Source: Sepiola atlantica
Lineage: Eukaryota > Mollusca > Cephalopoda > Sepiida > Sepiolidae
Reading direction: 5' to 3'
DNA length: 64,000 nt
Assembly: GCA_963556195.1 (NCBI GenBank)
Contig: OY744544.1
Span: forward strand, 49,408,325 to 49,472,324
Positions 1-10,730 of this stretch are shown here, piece after piece. Made by a program: the position numbers and the translations under genes. How positions within the stretch are numbered: the first letter of the stretch is position 1; each line of letters starts with the position of its first letter. Under the pieces are notes generated by a model. The model was given only the letters and a program-made list of their open reading frames with translations. It did no database searches and had not been told where the DNA came from.

Positions 1-3000
1 AGGGCTCAATACCCTAGATAGAGCTACTGTAGTGATAGGTTTGGAAAATATTTAACGCCATCTTCGTTACCCTTTGGACTATTTTGCAGATGAAAAGGAT
101 AGCGGATACCTAAGTAATTTCAGTAGTGCTCATGAGGCCTCCTTGATTTTCAAAGTACTCGGCGTTGTCCGGGAGAAAAGTGCTCAATATCCTAGATAGA
201 GCTACTGTAGTGATAGGTTTGAAAAATATTTTAACGCCATCTTCGTTCCCCTTTGGACTATTTTGCTAATGAAAAGGAGGGAGCATACCTAAGAATTTCA
301 GTAGTGCTCAGGAGGCCTCCTTGATTTTCAAAGTACTCGGCGTTGTCCGGGAGAAAAGTGCTCAATATCCTAGATAGAGCTACTGTAGTGATAGGTTTGG
401 AAAATATTTTAACGCCATCTTCGTTACCCTTTGGACTATTTTGCAGATGAAAAGGAGGGAGGATACCTAAGTAATTTCAGTAGTGCTCATAAGGCCTCCT
501 TGATTTTCAAAGTACTCGGCGTTGTCCGGGAGAAAAAGTGCTCAATATCCTAGATAGAGCTACTGTAGTAATAGGTTTGGAAAATATTTTAACGCCATCT
601 TCGTTACCCTTTGGACTATTTTGCAGATGAAAAGGAAGGAGGATACCTAAGTAATTTCAGTAGTGCTCGGAAGGCCTCCTTGATTTTCAAAGTACTCGGC
701 GTTGTCCGGGAGAAAAGGGCTCAATACCCTAGATAGAGCTACTGTATTGATAGGTTTGGAAAATATTTTAACGCCATCTTCGTTACCCTTTGACTATTTT
801 TGCAGATAAAAAGGAGGGGAGGATACCTAAGTAATTTCATTAGTGCTCAGGAGGCCTCCTTGATTTTCAAAGTACTCGGAGTTGTCCGGGAGAAAAGTGC
901 TCAATATCCTAGATAGAGCTACTGTAGTGATAGGTTTGGAAAATATTTTAACGCCATCTTCGTTACCCTTTGGACTATTTTCCAGATAAAAAGGAGGGAC
1001 GATACCTAAGTAATTTCAGTAATGCTCAGGAGGCCTCCTTGATTTTCAAAGTACTCGGCGTTGTCCGGGAGAAAAGTGCTCAATATCCTAGATAGAACTA
1101 CTGTAGTGATAGGTTTGGAAAATATTTTAACGCCATCTTCGTTACCCTTTGGACTATTTTGCAGATGAAAAGGAGGGAGGATATCTAAGTAATTTCAGTA
1201 GTGCTCAGGAGGCCTCCTTGATTTTCAAAGTACTCGGTGTTGTCCAGGAGAAAAGTGCTCAATATCCTAGATAGAGCTACTGTAGTGATAGGTTTGGAAA
1301 ATATTTTAACGCAATCTTCGTTCCCCTTTGGACTATTTTGCAGATGAAAAGGAGGGAGGATACCTAAGTAATTTACGTAGTGCTCAGAGGGCCCTCTTGA
1401 TTTTCAAAGTACTCGGCGTTGTCCGGGAGAAAAGTGCTCAATATCCTAGATAGAGCTACTGTAGTGATAGGTTTGGAAAATATTTTAACGCAATCTTCTA
1501 TCCCCTTTGGACTATTTTGCAGATGAAAAAGAGGAAGGATACCTAAGTAATTTCAGTAGTGCTCAGGAGGCCTCCTTGATTTTCAAAGTACTCGGCGTTG
1601 TCCGGGAGAAAAGTGCTCAATATCCTAGATAGAGCTACTGTAGTGATAGGTTTGGAAATATTTTAACGCCATCTTCGATCCCCTTTGGACTATTTTGCAG
1701 ATGAAAAAGAGGGAGGATACCTAAGTAATTTCAGTAGTGCTCAGGAGGCCTCCTAGATTTTAAAAGTACTCAGCGTTGTCCAGGAGAAAAGTGCTCAATA
1801 TCCTAGATAGAGCTACTGTAGTGATAGGTTTGGAAAATATTTTAACGCCATCTTCGATCCCCTTTAGACTATTTTGCAGATGAAAAGGAGGGAGGATACC
1901 TAAGTAATTTCAGTAGTGCTCAGGAGGCCTCCTTGATTTTCAAAGTATTCGGCGTTGTCCGGGAGAAAAGTGCTCAATATCTTAGATAGAGCTACTGTAG
2001 TGATAGGTTTGGAAAATATTTTAACGCCATCTTCGATCCCCTTTGGACTATTTTTCAGATGAAAAGGAGGGAGGATACCTAAGTAATTTACGTAGTGCTC
2101 AGGAGGCCTCCTTGATTTTCAAAGTAATCGGCGTAGTCCGGGAGAAAAGTGCTCAATATCCTAGATAGAGCTACTGTAGTGATAGGTTTGGAAAATATTT
2201 TAACGCCATCTTCGATCCCCTTTGGACTATTTTGCAGATGAAAAGGAGGGAGGATACCTAAGTAATTTACGTAGTGCTCAGGAGGCCTCCTTAGTTTTAA
2301 AAGTATTCGGCGTTGTCCAGGAGAAAAGTGCTCAATATCCTAGATAGAGCTACTGTAGTGATAGGTTTGGAAAATATTTTAACGCAATCTTCTATCCCCT
2401 TTGGACTATTTTGCAGATGAAAAAGAGGAAGGATACCTAAGTAATTTCAGTAGTGCTCAGGAGGCCTCCTTGATTTTCAAAGTACTCGGCGTTGTCCGGG
2501 AGAAAAGTGCTCAATATCCTAGATAGAGCTACTGTAGTGATAGGTTTGGAAAATATTTTAACGCAATCTTCTATCCCCTTTGGACTATTTTGCAGATGAA
2601 AAAGAGGGAGGATACCTAAGTAATTTCAGTAGTGCTCAGGAGGCCTCCTTGATTTTCAAAGTACTCGGCGTTGTCCGGGAGAAAAGTGCTCAATATCCTA
2701 GATAGAGCTACTGTAGTGATACGTTTGGAAAATATTTTAACGCCATCTTCGATCCCCTTTGGACTATTTTGCAGATGAAAAGGAGGGAGGATACCTAAGA
2801 AATTTACGTAGTGCTCAGGAGGCCTTCTTGATTTTCAAAGTATTCGGCGTTGTCCGGGAGAAAAGTGCTCAATATCCTAGATAGAGCTACTGTAGTGATA
2901 GGTTTGGAAAATATTTTAACGCCATCTTCGATCCCCTTTGGACTATTTTTCAGATGAAAAGGAGGGAGGATACCTAAGTAATTTCAGTAGTGCTCAGGAG

Positions 3001-6000
3001 GCTTCCTTGATTTTCAAAGTACTCGGCGTTGTCCGGGAGAAAAGTGCTCAATATCCTAGATAGAGCTACTGTAGTGATAGGTTTGGAAAATATTTTAACG
3101 CCATCTTCGATCCCCTTTGGACTATTTTGCAGATGAAAAGGAGGGAGGATACCTAAGTAATTTACGTAGTTCTCAGGAGGTCTCCTTGATTTTCAAAGTA
3201 TTCGGCGTTGTCCGGGAGAAAAGTGCTCAATATCCTAGATAGAGCTACTGTAGTGATAGGTTTAGAAAATATTTTAATGCCATCTTCGTTCCCCTTTGGA
3301 CAATTTTGCAGATGAAAAGGAGGGAGGATACCTAACTGATTTCAGTTGTCCCCAGGAGGCCTCTTTGATTTTCAAAGTACTCGGCGTTGTCCGGGAAAAA
3401 AGTGCTCAATGTCCTAGATAGAGCTACTGTAGTGATAGGTTTGGATAATATTTTAACAGCATCTACGCTGAAAAGGATGGGGGAATGGATAAGAATTATT
3501 TCAGTAGTCCCCAGGAGGCCTCTTTGATTTTGAAATACTCGGCGTTGTCCGGGAGAAAAGTGCTCAATATCCTAGATAGAGCTACTGTAGTGATAGGTTT
3601 GGAAAATATTTTAACGCCATCTTCGTTCCCCTTTGGACTATTTCGCAGATCCGAAGGAGAGAGGATACCTAAGGGATTTCAGGAGTGCTCATGAAGCCTC
3701 CTCGATTTTCAAAGTACTCGGCGGTGTCCGGGAGAAAAGTGCTCAATATCCTAGATAGAGCTACTGTAGTGATAGGTTTGGATAATATGTTAACAGCGTC
3801 TACGCTGAAAAGGATGGGGAATCGATAAGAGTTATTTCAGTAGTGCTCAGGAGGCCTCTTTGATTTTGAAATACTCGGCGTTGTCCGGGAGAAAAGTGCT
3901 CAATATCCTAGGTAGAGCTACTGTAGTGATAGGTTTAGAACATATTTTAACACCATCTTCGTTCCCCTTTGGACAATTTTGCAGATGAAAAGGAGAGAAT
4001 GATACCTAAGTGATTTCAGTAGTCCCCAGGAGGCCTCTTTGATTTTCAAAGTACTCGGCGTTGTCCGGGAAAAAAGTGCTCAATGTCCTAGATAGAGCTA
4101 CTGTAGTGATAGGTTTGGATAATATGTTAACAGCGTCTACGCTGAAAAGGATGGGGAATCGATAAGAGTTATTGCAGTAGTGCTCAGGAGGCCTCTTTGA
4201 TTTTGAAATACTCGGCGTTGTCCGGGAGAAAAGTGCTCAATATTCTAGATAGAGCTACTGTAGTGATAGGTTTGGAAAATATTTTAACGCCATCTTCGTT
4301 CTTCTTTGGACTATTTCGCAGATCAGAAGGAGAGAGGATACCTAAGTGATTTCAGTAGTCCCCAGGAAGCCTCCTTTATTATCAAAGTACTCGGCGTTGT
4401 CCGGGAGAAAAGTGCTCAATGTCCTAGATAGAGCTACTGTAGTGATAGGTTTAGAAAATATTTAAACGCCATCTTCGTTCCCCTTTGGACTATTTCGCAG
4501 ATCAGAATGAGAGAGGATACCTAAGTTATTTCAGGAGTGCTCATGAAGCCTCCTCGATTTTCAAAGTACTTGGCGTTGTCCGGGAGAAAAGTGCTCAATA
4601 TCGTAGATAGAGCTACTGTAGTGATAAGTTTAGAAAATATTTTAACGCCATCTTCGTTCCCCTTTGGACAATTTTGCAGATGAAAAGGAGGGAGGATACC
4701 TAACTGATTGCAGTTGTCCCCAGGAGGCCTCTTTGATTTTCAAAGTACTCGGCGTTGTCCGGGTTAAAAAGTGCTCAATGTCCTATATAGAGCTACTGTA
4801 GTGATAGGTTTGGATAATATTTTAACAGCATCTACGCTGAAAAGGATGGGGGAATGGATAAGAATTATTTCAGTAGTCCCCATGAGGCCTCTTTGATTTT
4901 GAAATACTCGGCGTTGTCCGGGAGAAAAGTGCTCAATATCCTAGATAGAGCAACTGTAGTGATAGGTTTGGAAAATATTTTAACGCCATCTTCGTTCCCC
5001 TTTGGACTATTTCGCAGATCCGAAGGAGAGAGGATACCTAAGGGATTTCAGGAGTGCTCATGAAGCCTCCTCGATTTTCAAAGTACTCGGCGTTGTCCGG
5101 GAGAAAAGTGCTCAATATCCTAGATAGAGCTACTGTAGTGATAGGTTTGGAAAATATTTTAACGCCATCTTCGTTCCCCTTTGGACTATTTCGCAGATAA
5201 GAAGTAGAGAGGATACCAAAGTGATTTCAGTAGTCCCCAGGAGGCCTCCTTGATTATCAAAGTACTCGGCGTTGTCCGGGAGAAAAGTGCTCAATGTCCT
5301 AGATAGAGCTACTGTAGTGATAGGTTTGGATAATATTTTAACAGCATCTACGCTGAAAAGGATGGGGGAATGGATAAGAATTATTTCAGTAGTCCCCAGG
5401 AGGCCTCTTTGATTGTGAAATACTCGGCGCTGTCCGGGAGAAAAGTGCTCAATATCCTAGATAGAGCTACTGTAGTGATAGGTTTGGAAAATATTTTAAC
5501 GCCATCTTCGTTCCCCTTTGGACTATTTCGCAGATCCGAAGGAGAGAGGATACCTAAGTTATTTCAGGAGTGCTCATGAAGCCTCCTCGATTTTAAAAGT
5601 ACTCGGCGTTGTCCGGGAGAAAAGTGCTCAATATCCTAGATAGAGCTACTGTAGTGATAGGTTTAGAAAATATTTTAACGCCATCTTCTTTCCCCTTTGG
5701 ACAATTTTGCAGATGAAAAGGAGGGAGGATACCTAACTGATTTCAGTTGTCCCCAGGAGGCCTCTTTGATTTTCAAAGTACTCGGCGCTGTCCGGGAAAA
5801 AAAGTGATGACTGTCCTATATAGAGCTACTGTAGTGATAGTTTGGATAATATTTTAACGCCATATTCGTTCCCCTTTGGACTATTTCGCAGATCAGTAGG
5901 AGAGAGGACACCTAAGTTATTTCAGGAGTGCTCATGAAGCCTTCTCTGTTTTCAAAGTACTCGGCGTTGTCCGGGAGAAAAGTGCTCAATGTACTAGATA

Positions 6001-6357
6001 GAGCTATAGTAGTGATAGGTTTGGAAAATATTTCAACGCCATCTTCGTTCCCCTTTGGACTATTTCGCAGATCAGAAGGAGAGAGGATACCTAAGTGATT
6101 TCAGTAGTCCTCAGGAGGCATCCTTGATTATCAAAGTACTCGGCGTTGGCCGGGAGAAAAGTGCTCAATGTCCTAGATAGAGCTACTGTAGTGATAGGTT
6201 TGGAAAATATTTTAACGCCATCTTTGTTCCCCTTTGGACTATTTCGCAGATCAGAAGGAGAGAGGATACCTAAGTGATTTCAGTAGTACTCATGAGGCCT
6301 CCTTGATTTTCAAAGTACTCAGTGTTGTCCGAGAGAAATGTGCTCAATATCCTAGCT
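1..6357. repeat. 179-bp satellite array 1 (left outer array)
   Basis: About 35 head-to-tail monomers of ~179 bp, measured from successive copies of the landmark GTGCTCAATATCCTAGATAG (for example near 900, 1079, 1258 and 1437). Monomers carry the palindrome GGAGGCCTCC (often mutated) and the core CTACTGTAGTGATAGG. To about 3300 the monomers resemble those of arrays 2 and 3. From about 3400 an outer subfamily appears, with a shortened monomer variant containing GCTGAAAAGGATGGGGGAAT and a short reading frame of 69 codons at 3485, 4854 and 5370. That frame crosses monomer borders and is not judged to be a gene. The last ~1.5 kb match the end of array 4 at an offset of about 47,690 bp. Confidence 0.95.
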
Positions 6358-7860
6358 AGAGCTATGATAAAGACTATCATGAGAGGATTGAAAATGATGA
6401 AGACTATCATGAGAGGATTGAAAATGATGAAGACTATCATGAGAGGATTTAAAATGATGAAGACTATCATGAGAGGATTGAAAATGATGAAGACTATCAT
6501 GAGGGGATTGAAAATGATGAAGACTATCATGAGGGGATTGAAAATGATGTACACTATCATGAGGGGATTGAAAATGATAAAGACTATCATGAGGGGATTG
6601 AAAATGATGAAGAATGTCATGAGAGGATTGAAAATGATGAAGAATTTCATGAGAGGATTGAAAATGAAGAAGGATAGACTGACATGATTGGAAATGATGA
6701 AGAATACCATGAGGGGATTTAAAATGATGAATAATATCATGAGGGGATTGAAAATGATGAAGAATATCATGAGAGGATTGAAAATGATGAAGACTATCAT
6801 GAGAAGTTTAAAAATGATGAAGACTATCATGAGAGGATTGAAAATGATGAAGACTATCATGAGAGGATTGAAAATGATGAAGACTATCATGAGAGGGTTG
6901 AAAATGATGAAGACTATCATGAGAGGATTGAAAATGATGAAGACTATCATGAGAGGATTGAAAATGATGAAGACTATCATGAGAGGATTCAAAATGATGA
7001 AGACTATCATGAGAGGATTCAAAATGATGAAGACTATCATGAGAGGATTGAAAATGATGAAGACTATCATGAGAGGATTGAAAATGATGAAGACTATCAT
7101 GAGAAGATTGAAAATGATGAAGACTATCATGAGGGAATTGAAAATAATGAAGACTATCATGAGGGGATTGAAAATGATGAAGAATGTCATGAGAGGATTG
7201 AAAATGATGAAGAATGTCATTAGAGGATTGAAAATGATGAAGAATGTCATGAGAGGATTGAAAATGATGAAGAATGTCATGAGAGGATTGAAAATGATGA
7301 AGAATGTCATGAGAGGATTGAAAATGATGAAGAATGTCATGAGAGGATTGAAAATTATGAAGAATAGACTGACAGGATTGGAAATGATGAAGAATACCAT
7401 GAGAGGATTGAAAATGATGAATAATATCATGAAGGGATTGAAAATGAGAAGAATATCATGAGGGGATCGAAAATGATGAAATATACCATGAGAGGATTGA
7501 AAATGATGAAGAATATCATGAGGGGATTGAAAATGATGAAGAATATCATGAGGGGATTGAAAATAATAAAGAATATCATGAGAGGATTGAAAAAATGAAG
7601 AATATCATGAGAGGATTGAAAATTATTAAGAATATCATGAGCGGATTGAAAATGATGAGGAATATTACGAGAGGATTGAAAATGATGAAGAATATTATGA
7701 GGGGATTGAAAATGATTAATAGTATGAGGAGATTGAAAATGATGAAGAATATTATGAGGGGATTGAAAATGATTAATAGTATGAGGAGATCGAAAATGAT
7801 GAATACAACGAGGGGAGTTAAAATGATGAAGGATATCATGAGGGGATTCAAAATATATAG
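6358..7860. repeat. 30-bp minisatellite, left copy
   Basis: About 36 regular 30-bp units, ATGATGAAGACTATCATGAG plus AGGATTGAAA, run to about 7440 and are followed by diverged units with indels to 7860. The array begins inside a satellite monomer: the monomer text CTAGATAGAGCTA continues directly into TGATAAAGAC. The unit length is a multiple of three and the consensus has no stop in two plus frames and two minus frames. Long reading frames therefore arise on both strands, including one of 386 codons on the minus strand reading FNPLMIVFII repeats. These are treated as by-products of the repeat. Each unit holds an inverted repeat, ATGAT and ATCAT, around a 7-nt loop. Confidence 0.93.
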
Positions 7861-8182
7861 TATGAACACCGGTGCGGTTATAAGTACCTATATAGAAGGC
7901 GCAGACAGTGGTGGTACTTTTTATAGAAATAAGTCATACTATTGCCCTGTGAAACGTAGGATGAAATGGTGGGGAAGAAACAGCTTTCGCAAAAGGCAAA
8001 ATTTAAAAGTAGCGACCAGGGTAGATAAAAGTAGAAAGATAAAGAGACAGCTATAGAGAGAGAGGGAGAGAAATAGAAGTTTTAATATAAAGATGTTACA
8101 CACGCGATTTTTCTTCAATTATGTTTTTATGACCCCGAGCAACGCCGGGTAGCCCCGCTAGTCTATTATATAAACGTCACCT
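7861..8182. other. Module A left flank
   Basis: Non-satellite sequence shared with modules B, C and D (near 24320, 45740 and 55316). It begins with a relic of the 35-bp repeat seen more fully in B and C (TATATAG plus ACCGG motifs), then a purine-rich stretch and an AT-rich stretch. No credible gene is seen. It ends with the Helitron-like terminus described separately. Confidence 0.7.
8129..8161 (+). mobile_element. Possible Helitron 3' terminus (module A)
   Basis: The text GACCCCGAGCAACGCCGGGT continues AGCCCCGCTAG and is followed by T. A short GC hairpin (CGGG, loop TAGC, CCCG) immediately before CTAG with a following T is the classical form of a Helitron 3' end. The same text occurs near 24581-24613, 46003-46035 and 55582-55614. 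No matching 5' TC terminus was identified, so the element's extent is unknown. Confidence 0.35.
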
Positions 8183-8219
8183 GTCTGTATGGATGTATGT
8201 ATGTATGTATGTATGTATG

Positions 8220-8249
<30 letters not shown>
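8183..8249. repeat. (ATGT)n microsatellite, module A
   Basis: About 15 tandem ATGT units with one GGATGT interruption. It lies directly downstream of the Helitron-like terminus in all four modules and differs in length between them. Confidence 0.97.
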
Positions 8250-8251
<2 letters not shown>

Positions 8252-8673
8252 GCTTCTCCTCCGAAAGTACCCAACACACGGTCACACGGGTGACATCATT
8301 CCGACCGGCCAGCCCAGACGCGTGTAATATCTCGGAACCGGAAAAAAAAAATTGACTCTGCCGGGGTCGACTGAGCACTTTATTCCAATGGGGGGTGGCT
8401 TTTAACTCCACTTTTCAACGTTATTTATACTAATTTGAGAAGAAAAATAATGCAAAGTCACGATAAACTAGATATGACGTCAGAGTAAGGGAGTGGCGGG
8501 TAGAAATTCACTCACACTACAACCATTTTTTTTCTTTCTTTCTTCTTCCCCTCTCACTCCCACACTTTCTTTCTTAATTATTAATAGACGCTAATATTCC
8601 TTCCCCCCTCCCTTCCTCACTATGGCCGTTCTGTTATCCTGATATAATACTTCCAGGCATTACCTCCTCCTTT
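8250..8673. other. Conserved inter-repeat flank, module A
   Basis: A unique-looking stretch of about 420 bp repeated almost unchanged in modules B (24694-25117) and C (46107-46528). It contains an A-run followed by TTGACTCTGCCGGGGTCGAC and a long pyrimidine tract near 8525-8580. A reading frame running into the microsatellite on the minus strand is present in three modules but ends in a TYIH repeat encoded by the ATGT run. I do not regard it as a gene. Confidence 0.7.
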
Positions 8674-9724
8674 CAGGCCAAATAGGGGGGGGGGGGGAGG
8701 GGGAATGACGGCATTCACCGATGTGAGCGCCACAGGCCAAATCTGGGGAGAGGGAGTGTCGGCATTCGGCGGTGGGGCGCCTCAGGCCAAATCTGGGGAG
8801 GGGGAATGTCGGTATTCGCCGGTATGAGCGCCCCAGGCCAAATTTGGGGAGGGGGAGTGTCGACATTCGCCGGTGTGAGCGCCTCAGGCCAAATTTGGGG
8901 GATAGGAGAGTATCGGTATTCGCCGGTGGGGCGCCAGGCTAAATCTGGGGAGGGGGAATGTCGGCATTCGCCGGTATGAGCGCCTCAGACCAAATCTGGG
9001 GAGGGGGAGCGCCTCAGGCCAAATCTGGGGAGGGGGGTGTCGGCATTCGCCGGTGTGAGCGCCTTAGGCCAAATTTGGGGCAGAGGAGAGTATCGGTATT
9101 CGCCGGTGGGGCGCCAGGCTAAATCTGGGGAGGGGGAATGTCGGCATTCGCCGGTATGAGCGCCTCAGGCAAAATCTGGGGAGGGGGAGCGCCTCAGGCC
9201 AAATCTGGGGAGGGGGGGTGTCGGCATTCGCCGGTGTGAGCGCCTCAGGCCAAATTTGGGGCAGAGGAGAGTATCGGTATTCGCCGGTGCCAGGCTAAAT
9301 CTGGGGAGGGGGAATGTCGGCATTCGCCGGTATGAGCGCCTCAGGCAAAATCTGGGGAGGGGGAGCGCCTCAGGCCAAATCTGGGGAGGGGGGGTGTCGG
9401 CATTCGCCGGTGTGAGCGCCTCAGGCCAAATTTGGGGCAGAGGAGAGTATCGGTATTCGCCGGTGGGGCGCCAGGCTAAATCTGGGGAGGGGGAATGTCG
9501 GCATTCGCCGGTATGAGTGCCTCAGGCAAAATCTGGGGAGGGGGAGCGCCTCAGGCCAAATCTGGGGAGGGGGAGTGTCGGCATTCGCCGGTATGAGCGC
9601 CTCAGGCCAAATCGGGGGGGAAATCAGTATTCGCCAGTGGGGCCTCAGGCGAAACTTGAGGAGGTGGAGTTCCAGCATTCGCAGGTGTGAACGCCTCAGG
9701 TGAAATTCAGGGGAGGGGGGGGAG
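8674..9724. repeat. 50-bp GC-rich minisatellite, module A
   Basis: About 20 units of ~50 bp with consensus GTCGGCATTCGCCGGTATGA, then GCGCCTCAGGCCAAATCTGG, then GGAGGGGGAAT. A longer period of about 180 bp is overlaid, marked by TATCGGTATTCGCCGG at 8911, 9091, 9272 and 9448. The first 30 or so bases of the unit are nearly the same as an internal piece of the U2-headed repeat just to the right (near 10110-10145). Confidence 0.93.
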
Positions 9725-9902
9725 TATGAGTAATCGTCGGTGAGATCACGACCTCAGCCTGTACTTTAGGGGAGAAGAAATGCCCAAAAGGAAAAGGGAT
9801 TAAAAAAAAAAATGATAATCTGATTTTTGATTCGACAGTGTAAAACCGACACCTACTGGATAGGACTAGATAATACACTTGATCTCAAGGCAAAAATGCC
9901 GA
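9725..9902. other. Spacer with a degenerate U2-like head
   Basis: An A-rich spacer. Its last ~37 bases (9866-9902) read GATAATACACTTGATCTCAA then GGCAAAAATGCC, which resembles the adjacent intact U2 head (GATACTACACTTTGATCTTA then GCCAAAAGGCC) with several changes. It could be an eroded U2-head copy immediately next to the intact one. The same text occurs in modules B and C. Confidence 0.4.
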
Positions 9903-9948
9903 GAACAGATACTACACTTTGATCTTAGCCAAAAGGCCAGGAAAGCAT
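9903..9948 (-). ncRNA. U2 snRNA 5' head (partial, module A)
   Basis: Read on the minus strand this is GGCCTTTTGGCTAAGATCAA followed by AGTGTAGTATCTGTTC, the start of U2 snRNA including the GTAGTA branch-site recognition segment. It is preceded by GCTTTCCT where canonical U2 has GCTTCTC. The rest of U2 (stem-loop II, Sm site, 3' stem-loops) does not follow, so this is a fragment rather than a functional U2 gene. Confidence 0.8.
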
Positions 9949-10343
9949 ACGAAATTAAAAGGTATTTACTCCTCCCCAGGAGTTAGGCACAAGGCCAGTT
10001 TTATCCTACTCCCACAAGTAAGATGTGACCACAGATTGGGTCGAGAAAGTGGGGTTAAAAGCCAGCGCTCGAGAGGTGAGCACTCTGGCCATTTAAAAAT
10101 TGCCTGGGCAGCCCCGTCGGCATTCCCCGGTAGGGGCGCCTCAGACAGTAAGCAATAAACTTACTCCTCCCCAAAGAGGGGAGGCGAAGCCTGGGAGGGT
10201 GGACCTCCTAGAACTGCACAGGACAATCCCATAGACCGGCGTAAATCAAGCCCCGGAGGCCAAGACAATACCAGTCTATGGGGTGCAGTATACATCGGAA
10301 CAGATACTACACTTTGATCTTAGCCAAAAGGCCAGGAAAGCAT
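9949..10343 (-). repeat. U2-headed structured unit A1
   Basis: A complete 395-bp unit read leftwards from a U2 5' head at 10298-10343 through a ~349-bp body to the next head. On the minus strand the body predicts successive hairpins. The first is a long one closed by ACTGCAC and GTGCAGT with CCCATAGACTGG pairing CCGGTCTATGGG. Then come GGAGG/CCTCC, CCTCCCC/GGGGAGG, AGTAAG/CTTACT and CCCC/GGGG. After the U-rich tract AATTTTTAAA comes GCCAG/CTGGC, and near the 3' end ACTCCT-GGGG-AGGAGT. Units are exactly head-to-tail (heads at 9903, 10298 and 10693). It may be a U2-headed SINE repeated in tandem, or an snRNA-derived tandem gene family. No protein is encoded. Confidence 0.8.
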
Positions 10344-10730
10344 ACGAAATTAAAAGGTATTTACTCCTCCCCAGGAGTTAGGCACAAGGCCAGTTTTATC
10401 CTACTCCCACAAGTAAGATGTGACCACAGATTGGGTCGAGAAAGTGGGGTTAAAAGCCAGCGCTCGAGAGGTGAGCACTCTGGCCATTTAAAAATTGCCT
10501 GGGCAGCCCCGTCGGCATTCCCCGGTAGGGGCGCCTCAGACAGTAAGCAATAAACTTACTCCTCCCCAAAGAGGGGAGGCGAAGCCTGGGAGGGTGGACC
10601 TCCTAGAACTGCACAGGACAATCCCATAGACCGGCGTAAATCAAGCCCCGGAGGCCAAGACAATACCAGTCTATGGGGTGCAGTATCCATCGGAACAGAT
10701 ACTACACTTTGATCTTAGCCAAAAGGCCAG
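10344..10730 (-). repeat. U2-headed structured unit A2, split by the LINE
   Basis: Second tandem unit, with a body near-identical to A1. Its U2 head stops at 10730 where the LINE begins. The missing first bases of the head (GCTTTC side) continue at 17999-18008, beyond the LINE. The unit was therefore the insertion target of LINE copy A. Confidence 0.82.
10693..10730 (-). repeat. 38-bp target-site duplication, LINE A 3' side
   Basis: These 38 bases (GAACAG to GGCCAG on the plus strand) are repeated exactly at 17964-18001. Joining the outer flanks across one copy rebuilds the uninterrupted U2-headed arrangement seen at 10298-10343, as expected for a target-site duplication. Confidence 0.8.

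Noticed and set aside
3485..3694. A 69-codon frame (KVLNILDRATVVIGLENIL core) found many times in the outer satellite arrays
   Set aside because: It spans monomer borders, is broken in most monomers, and its conservation is explained by array homogenisation.
6270..7430. A 386-codon minus-strand frame of FNPLMIVFII repeats, resembling a multi-span membrane protein
   Set aside because: It follows from a 30-bp unit without stops and has overlapping frames of similar length on the other strand. Unit number differs between copies and no non-repeat domain is present.
8166..8411. An 81-codon minus-strand frame repeated in modules A, B and C
   Set aside because: Its C-terminal part is TYIH repeats from the ATGT microsatellite, it lacks a recognisable domain, and duplication of the module explains its recurrence.
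8674..9724. CRISPR-like array because of regular ~50-bp spacing
   Set aside because: There are no unique spacers between repeats, the whole unit repeats, and the context is eukaryotic.
9815..9840. CTGATTTTTGATTC resembling the U2 Sm-site region on the plus strand
   Set aside because: It lies on the opposite strand from the neighbouring U2 head, is short, and the rest of the U2 3' domain is missing.
9903..10730. Genuine functional U2 snRNA genes in tandem
   Set aside because: Only the first ~45 nt match U2; stem-loop II and the true U2 3' domain are absent.
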